The notes under the pieces were generated by a model. The model searched no databases. It was not told where the DNA came from and saw only the letters and a list, made by a program, of their open reading frames with translations. Shown here piece by piece: positions 49,388 through 53,790 of a stretch of DNA of 53,790 bases; the stretch's first letter is position 1, and each line of letters starts with the position of its first letter. Origin of the DNA: an uncultured Prevotella sp. (GTDB lineage: Bacteria; Bacteroidota; Bacteroidia; Bacteroidales; Bacteroidaceae). The stretch lies in NCBI GenBank assembly GCA_900315775.1, contig ONAJ01000013.1, positions 1 through 53,790 on the forward strand, given 5' to 3'. A program made the position numbers and the translations under genes.

Positions 49388-50110
49388 CTATTTTTCTTGT
49401 TTTTTAGCTGCTTCTTTAGCGGCTTTTACCTGCTCCTCAGCCTTCTTGTAAGCCTCGGTGGTACTGTCCATAATGACTACCTTTGCCAGTTTTGCCCATG
49501 CTGCGGGGTTCTCTGCAATGTCGCTTGCCCAGAAGGTAATCTCTACGTTAGAGTCTTTCTTGTAGCCATTATTCTTCATTGAGTCATTCAGACCTTCAGC
49601 ATCTAAGCTCATGACGCCTCTCTTCACGCCGATAGCATTGCCTTCGGTGTCGAATGCCACGAGTTTGTAGTTGGGGTACTCGTCGATTGTCACGAAGTCT
49701 GCCAGTTTACCTGGACATACGAAGTTTACTGATACCTTGAGGCTGTTGATTTTCTGATTGTCCTGGAGTTTCAGGTTGCCTGTTGGCTGGATCTTTACTC
49801 CCTCGGCTGCCTCGATGGGCACTTCCTTGTCTTTAAGGGCTGCTACAGCCTCGTTGACCTTTGTCTTCCACTCGTTGTTCTTTTCTTCCCACTCGTCGTG
49901 TGCTTTCTCTCTCTTGCTGTCGCTGGCGTCGCTGAAGATGACGCTACGAATCTGTTCGAGCTCGGGAACGTAGGTTGCGGTTATGCTGGGTACCTCGCCC
50001 AGAAGACCGTCAGTAGGGATGTTTGCACCACTACCACCTCCGCATGCGGAGAATACACCGGCTACGAGTGCTATAGCGCCTGCAACAAAAAGATTACTTG
50101 TCAGTTTCAT
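49388..50110 (-). CDS. Lipoprotein of unknown function
   Basis: The 240-residue protein has lipobox FSAC (Cys about 23) followed by Gly/Ser linker residues. A charged helical part (about 50-95) comes next, then a beta-rich domain (about 105-215, with VKIQPTGNLKLQDNQKINSL in parts) and a Lys/Ala/Glu helix at the end. No family recognised. Two more exported proteins lie upstream on the same strand, so the three may form one transcript. Confidence 0.78.
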   Translation of the reverse strand: MKLTSNLFVAGAIALVAGVFSACGGGSGANIPTDGLLGEVPSITATYVPELEQIRSVIFSDASDSKREKAHDEWEEKNNEWKTKVNEAVAALKDKEVPIEAAEGVKIQPTGNLKLQDNQKINSLKVSVNFVCPGKLADFVTIDEYPNYKLVAFDTEGNAIGVKRGVMSLDAEGLNDSMKNNGYKKDSNVEITFWASDIAENPAAWAKLAKVVIMDSTTEAYKKAEEQVKAAKEAAKKQEK

Positions 50111-50139
50111 ATTGTATTATTTATAAGTTAATATGTTGA

Positions 50140-50721
50140 TTATTCTTCTGCTGGGTCCCACTCTATGGGCACGTTCTTCATATTCACCTCACCGCTGGCG
50201 TCGCCGCACTTAGCTACGACCTTCACTACGGCGAATTTGTCGGTCTTGCGAACCTTGAGGAACGGGTTAAGAGTTATTTTTGTAGCCAATCCCTCTGTAA
50301 CGTCGTATCTGTCTGATACGCTGGGCATGTTCATCTTATAGACGTTGCCGTCGGCATCGAATGCCATCGTCTTGCCCTGTCCCCAGCTGCCTCCGAGGGC
50401 TATGCTGTTCTCTGCTGCCTTCACGTTGACGCGCAGCACGAGTTCTACGTTACCGAAGTTCTCGCTGGTGCTACGACCTATAGCCTTTACTACTATGATG
50501 TCGGCGGTGCTGCTGATAGGATTGGTTACGATAACACCATTTTCCTGCTGTATAGACTTACCTGTAGCCACATCAACCTTGTCGTTTGCTTTGTCAAGGC
50601 TTTTGTTTACTTTCTCCAGTCCCTTGCTTAGTTTTCCAAGGAATCCCTGTGCTTGCATTTGTGTCGGTGCGCAGAATGCTCCCATAAGCACGATACACAT
50701 TGATAGAATTGTTTTTTTCAT
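50140..50721 (-). CDS. Exported protein of unknown function
   Basis: The 193-residue protein has a signal peptide (about 1-25, ending QAQG), a short amphipathic helix with KLSKGLEKVNKSLDKANDKV (about 30-49), and a beta-rich domain (about 65-185) with NVELVLRVNVKAAENSIALGG. It starts with the same domain plan as the adjacent lipoprotein (helix then beta domain; MSLD/MPSV strands), so the two may be distant relatives. Family unknown. Confidence 0.75.
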   Translation of the reverse strand: MKKTILSMCIVLMGAFCAPTQMQAQGFLGKLSKGLEKVNKSLDKANDKVDVATGKSIQQENGVIVTNPISSTADIIVVKAIGRSTSENFGNVELVLRVNVKAAENSIALGGSWGQGKTMAFDADGNVYKMNMPSVSDRYDVTEGLATKITLNPFLKVRKTDKFAVVKVVAKCGDASGEVNMKNVPIEWDPAEE

Positions 50722-50737
50722 AATTGTTTGGTTTTAG

Positions 50738-52273
50738 TTAGTATGTTCCGTTAACATTGTAATTTCCACGCGGTGTCTTGATGATGATACGTCCCTGTTC
50801 CACCACCTTGATGGTTGTGGCGGGTTGACGGCAGACAGGCACGTCGGTGATTGCCGACGGGGTGACGTCGGGGTCGTACTCCCACAGTGTGGGCCAGTAG
50901 TTTCCTGTGTTCAGAGAGGTCCAGTCGCGCCACGAGCAGGTGTTGTATTTCTTCTCGTACAGTATATTACCGTTCGAGAGTATGTTGTGGACGTGGAATG
51001 TTCCGTCGCTCTGCAGTGTGACATTATGGGCGTGTGCATCCTTCAGTGTTCCAGCATTTGTTGAGCTGTTGTACGACGTTCCGTTGTGATACTGGTAGAG
51101 GTAGCGACCGTAGTGGTCCTTAATGAAATAGGTGCCGTCGCCTACCGGCTCGAGTTTGTAGCTGTTTCTGTTGGAAGGCAGGGTGATGACATCGCCATCG
51201 GGCGACACTGCGCTGATGGTGAGATACTCGTAGGTCTTCGTGATGTCAACAGCATTAGCTACCATTTCGTCGTTGAACACCATGATGTAGGACCTCCCCG
51301 GGGTGACGTTATTCACCTTCTTATAACAGTACTTTACCTCGGGCTGTGCCTGCAGGTTCAGAGTCACCATGTAGGGGTCGTGGTCGCTGTAGGCTGTGCT
51401 GTAGCTGCCCGTAGAGTGCGGGTTTGCCACGTATAGCATCCTGGCGTCGGTAATCTGGGCTGCCATAGTGCTGTTGGCAAAGACGTGGTCTATGAGTGAG
51501 CCGTCGGCGATATACCAATGTGAGGCTGCCTCGCTGCCTTCGTGTTCCAGTATCTGTTCCGTATAGCCTGCATCAACCAGGTTGTTTAGACACTGTTCAC
51601 CCATCTCGCTGTTGAGGTCGCCCATAACGAGGATGTCGGGGTCGAGTACTGCCTGGTCAAGACCTTTGAGCAGTGATATGCTATTGCTTTCGCGTTGGTT
51701 GGTGTCGTAGAGGGGGTCAGCGCTGGTGCTCGCCTTGAAGTGGTTCATGCTGATGTAGAACACCTCGTCGGTACTCTTCGCCTTGAATGCCTGCATACGC
51801 ATTGTGGCGGGATATACGTTTTTATATCCTACGGCGGTAGTGACGTTGTCGCCAACGGGTTCTACGGTGGTTGCGTTATAGATGAATCCCGACTTTATGG
51901 CGCCATCAGGCTCCGTTGACTTGTCGTATGTCAGTCCGTCGGCAACGGGCAGATATGTCTTCTGTGTGTATTCCGTCATACGTTGCGCCAGCAGCTGCAA
52001 CACCTCGGCACAGCACTCCACCTCGTTGAAGGCATAGACGTCGGCTTCGTACTGCGACAGTGTGCCCACGATGGCGTTGAGCTTTGTGTCGCGCCCCGCT
52101 TCGGTGCTGTAGTAACTCATGGAGATGCTTCCGCTGCCCTGCGTGCGTCCGCGGTCCACGGAATAGAAGAAATTCTGTACGTTCTGCCCAATGACCTTAA
52201 TTTGCTGCGCCAAGGACGAGTGGACTGTCATAGCGACAACGATGAGGGTAAGCAGTAATCGTTGTCTACTCAT
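50738..52273 (-). CDS. Secreted endonuclease/exonuclease/phosphatase-family protein with C-terminal extension
   Basis: From the ATG at 52271-52273 the protein has 511 residues with a signal peptide (about 1-24). The EEP domain spans about 25-310: GQNVQNFFYS (about 30-39), AFNEVECC (Glu about 86), MGDLNSEMG (Asp about 217), and YSDHDPYMVTL (His about 303). A roughly 150-residue beta-rich part with Tyr/Asn/His follows, then a short PVCRQP-type linker and a terminal strand pair that resembles a sorting tail. A TATCTTTG element (52338-52345) lies upstream. An ATG 36 bp further upstream is possible, but the shorter start gives a better signal peptide. Confidence 0.87.
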   Translation of the reverse strand: MSRQRLLLTLIVVAMTVHSSLAQQIKVIGQNVQNFFYSVDRGRTQGSGSISMSYYSTEAGRDTKLNAIVGTLSQYEADVYAFNEVECCAEVLQLLAQRMTEYTQKTYLPVADGLTYDKSTEPDGAIKSGFIYNATTVEPVGDNVTTAVGYKNVYPATMRMQAFKAKSTDEVFYISMNHFKASTSADPLYDTNQRESNSISLLKGLDQAVLDPDILVMGDLNSEMGEQCLNNLVDAGYTEQILEHEGSEAASHWYIADGSLIDHVFANSTMAAQITDARMLYVANPHSTGSYSTAYSDHDPYMVTLNLQAQPEVKYCYKKVNNVTPGRSYIMVFNDEMVANAVDITKTYEYLTISAVSPDGDVITLPSNRNSYKLEPVGDGTYFIKDHYGRYLYQYHNGTSYNSSTNAGTLKDAHAHNVTLQSDGTFHVHNILSNGNILYEKKYNTCSWRDWTSLNTGNYWPTLWEYDPDVTPSAITDVPVCRQPATTIKVVEQGRIIIKTPRGNYNVNGTY

Positions 52274-52513
52274 AATATATTGATGATTTTGTGTTTTTTG
52301 TGAATTCATAGTCTGTGAACTTTTAGGATTCCATTTGCAAAGATAGAGATTATTAGTTTTCGCTATTATCTTTGAAGCGGGAAATATCGTTCATTAAAAC
52401 AATTTCGAGTGTCAAAACGTAAATTTTTACGCATTGAACGACGGAAAAGTATAGGTATTTACAAATTATATACTATCTTTGCAGCTGTAAGTTTTGCACA
52501 ATACAAAGGCACC

Positions 52514-53578
52514 ATGGAAAATTACATGAACATCTCGGCACTACTGATAGGCATCACGACGGCATTCTTTGCCATCATTGCCATCTACATACTTTTTTGG
52601 CACAAGGAGAGGACGCGCTACCAGACGGTGTTGGGATGGATTATGACGATATGGGCATTGACGAACCTGAAGGACATCATACTGACCTTCCCCGGGATGT
52701 ACACACCGGAGATACTTAACTGGGTAATGATTATTGACGGATGGGGAGCGATGACATACACCATCATTCTTTTTGAGGTAGTGATGCCCCGTTGGACAAC
52801 CCCCAAGCGACTCGCGTTGCTGTCGTTGCCCTTTGCCCTTTTCACCTTATTATATATTATATGGCCCGTCCAGGAAGTTCTTTACTCCTATGCGGCATTC
52901 CTGTGGTGCTTTGCCTGGAGCATTGTCATCATAGGATGGATAAAGGTACGCCGACGCATCAGTTATGTGCGTGAGAACTTCTCCAACATTGACCGCATCG
53001 ACGCGTCCTGGCTGAAGCCCGTATTCTTCTTCGCCATAGTGAGTCAGCTGACGTGGCTTATTACGTCGCTCATCGCTACAGTAATCACGGACATCATATA
53101 TTACGCCTCAACACTTATACTGTGGACTATGGTGCTGCGCTACAGCTGGAACTTCTACCCCATCCCAATGGAGCAGTTCACGGAGAAGTCCACCGACGAG
53201 AAGAAGAGCGGCGTGTCGGTGATAGAGGAAGGAGTGCTGGAACGCGTTATGGAGCAACAGAAGCTGTATATGAACAAGAACCTCACACTTGCCGACCTGG
53301 CGCGAGAGCTGAAGACAAACCGCACCTACGTCAGCAACTACCTCAGTCAGGTGCGCGGACAGACGTTCTACGACTACATAAACCAGCTGCGCATAGAGTG
53401 TGTGAGCATCCCTATGCTTAAGGAACACCCCGAATACACCTTGGAATACGTTTCCGAGAAGAGCGGCTTCGCCTCCATCTCTACGTTCCGCAGAGCATTT
53501 ATAAAGCTGACGGGACAGACGCCCCGCCAGTTTATGACAAACATAGATATTAATAAGCCTGATAGTGTACTCCCTTGA
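52514..53578 (+). CDS. AraC-family regulator with N-terminal multi-pass membrane domain
   Basis: From the ATG at 52514 the protein has 354 residues. Six or seven membrane segments occupy about residues 5-210, then a short linker and an AraC/XylS DNA-binding domain (about 245-350): LTLADLARELKTNRTYVSNYL split as LTLADLAREL and TNRTYVSNYL for the first HTH, and YVSEKSGFASISTFRRAF for the second, ending TPRQF. Such membrane-bound AraC proteins occur in Bacteroidales and could sense an envelope or extracellular signal. TATCTTTG at 52474-52481 precedes the gene. It is divergent from the EEP protein gene. Confidence 0.9.
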   Translation: MENYMNISALLIGITTAFFAIIAIYILFWHKERTRYQTVLGWIMTIWALTNLKDIILTFPGMYTPEILNWVMIIDGWGAMTYTIILFEVVMPRWTTPKRLALLSLPFALFTLLYIIWPVQEVLYSYAAFLWCFAWSIVIIGWIKVRRRISYVRENFSNIDRIDASWLKPVFFFAIVSQLTWLITSLIATVITDIIYYASTLILWTMVLRYSWNFYPIPMEQFTEKSTDEKKSGVSVIEEGVLERVMEQQKLYMNKNLTLADLARELKTNRTYVSNYLSQVRGQTFYDYINQLRIECVSIPMLKEHPEYTLEYVSEKSGFASISTFRRAFIKLTGQTPRQFMTNIDINKPDSVLP

Positions 53579-53605
53579 CGGCTCGTCCGCTTTTTTCATA
53601 TAAAG

Positions 53606-53636
53606 AAGCCCGGCTTGCAAATTGCAGGTCGGGCTT
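53606..53636. terminator. Bidirectional terminator between the AraC gene and Hsp20
   Basis: AAGCCCG (53606-53612) pairs with CGGGCTT (53630-53636), with an inner TTGC/GCAA-like stem; TTTATT follows on the plus strand and TTTATATG on the minus strand. Confidence 0.82.
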
Positions 53637-53663
53637 TTATTAGTGTTTTGAACCATCTTTAGC

Positions 53664-53790
53664 TTATGAGACCTCAATGGCCTTGGTGACTTTCTCCTTC
53701 GGTTCGGTCTTCGGCATGGTGATGGTCAGGATGCCGTCCTCGACCTTAGCAGAAATCTGGTCTTTCACCACATCGTCTGGCAGCACGTAG
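53664..53790 (-). CDS. Hsp20 small heat-shock protein (5' end outside window)
   Basis: The last 42 codons, ending at 53664, read YVLPDDVVKDQISAKVEDGI then LTITMPKTEPKE and an Ile-x-Val-type C-terminus (IEVS). This matches the end of the alpha-crystallin domain of small heat-shock proteins, including the A-x-x-x-x-G-I/V-L-x-I-x-x-P motif. It is a molecular chaperone of the cytoplasm. Confidence 0.92.
   Translation of the reverse strand, partial: YVLPDDVVKDQISAKVEDGILTITMPKTEPKEKVTKAIEVS

Overview
The window looks like chromosomal DNA of a Bacteroidales bacterium, most likely Prevotella or a close relative. Many genes are preceded by the Bacteroidetes-type sigma promoter (TTTG, 19-20 bp, then TAnnTTTG). 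Typical family members are present: TrpB2-type synthase, AsnA, DUF4369, DUF5689 and choice-of-anchor lipoproteins, a FucP-type sugar transporter, a CE7 esterase, and secreted enzymes with C-terminal sorting-like ends. I see no phage, transposase, integrase or CRISPR array. Base composition is moderate, with a visibly GC-richer stretch over the S8 protease gene and the pyrK-pyrD pair.

Layout. 1-5.2 kb: leftward phospho-signalling cluster (Ser/Thr kinase, PP2C phosphatase, two FHA/zinc-ribbon proteins, a membrane protein with a duplicated module, a LytTR regulator behind a ~380-nt leader). 5.3-8 kb: secreted S8 peptidase and a small exported protein. 8.1-11.7 kb: slyD and aroC separated by a heptanucleotide array, a probable ~95-nt small RNA, and pyrKD. 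11.8-13 kb: XRE regulator with a long AT-rich non-coding flank. 13-18.5 kb: holA facing away from an HsdR_N-like gene and a BASS-like transporter; then an MFS sugar transporter, a C4 zinc-ribbon coiled-coil protein and a Nif3 protein. 18.6-22.2 kb: overlapping run ftsB-like, membrane protein, DUF4369 lipoprotein, pyrC, and a free-standing MetH activation domain. 22.3-27 kb: dnaX, asnA, CE7 esterase, histidine phosphatase. 27.1-36.5 kb: HdeD-like protein, uridine kinase, secreted endonuclease/exonuclease/phosphatase protein, an outer-membrane receptor with two lipoproteins, L31, and a DNA/RNA non-specific nuclease lipoprotein. 36.7-44.5 kb: glutathione peroxidase-trxB, SSS symporter, trpB2, mfd. 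44.6-49.1 kb: rightward run of a STAS-kinase fusion, anti-sigma-type ATPase, STAS antagonist, RelA/SpoT-domain protein, glycosyltransferase and PlsC acyltransferase. 49.2-53.8 kb: tRNA-Phe, three exported proteins, a membrane-anchored AraC regulator and the 3' end of an Hsp20 gene.

What stands out. (1) The partner-switching run that ends in an alarmone-synthetase-like gene. (2) The kinase/phosphatase/FHA cluster and the long LytTR leader. (3) A clear small-RNA gene between aroC and pyrD. (4) A putative extracellular nucleic-acid use locus in which uridine kinase is co-transcribed with a secreted nuclease-like enzyme. (5) An unusual number of short-word tandem arrays (period 7, 9 or 10 bp), several inside coding sequence (mfd, SSS symporter, Nif3, HdeD-like) and two in promoter or leader regions; the same 9-bp words recur in three unrelated genes. 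(6) A 38-bp duplication of a whole promoter upstream of the partner-switching run.

All calls are by eye from translated sequence and motif recognition; no database search was possible.
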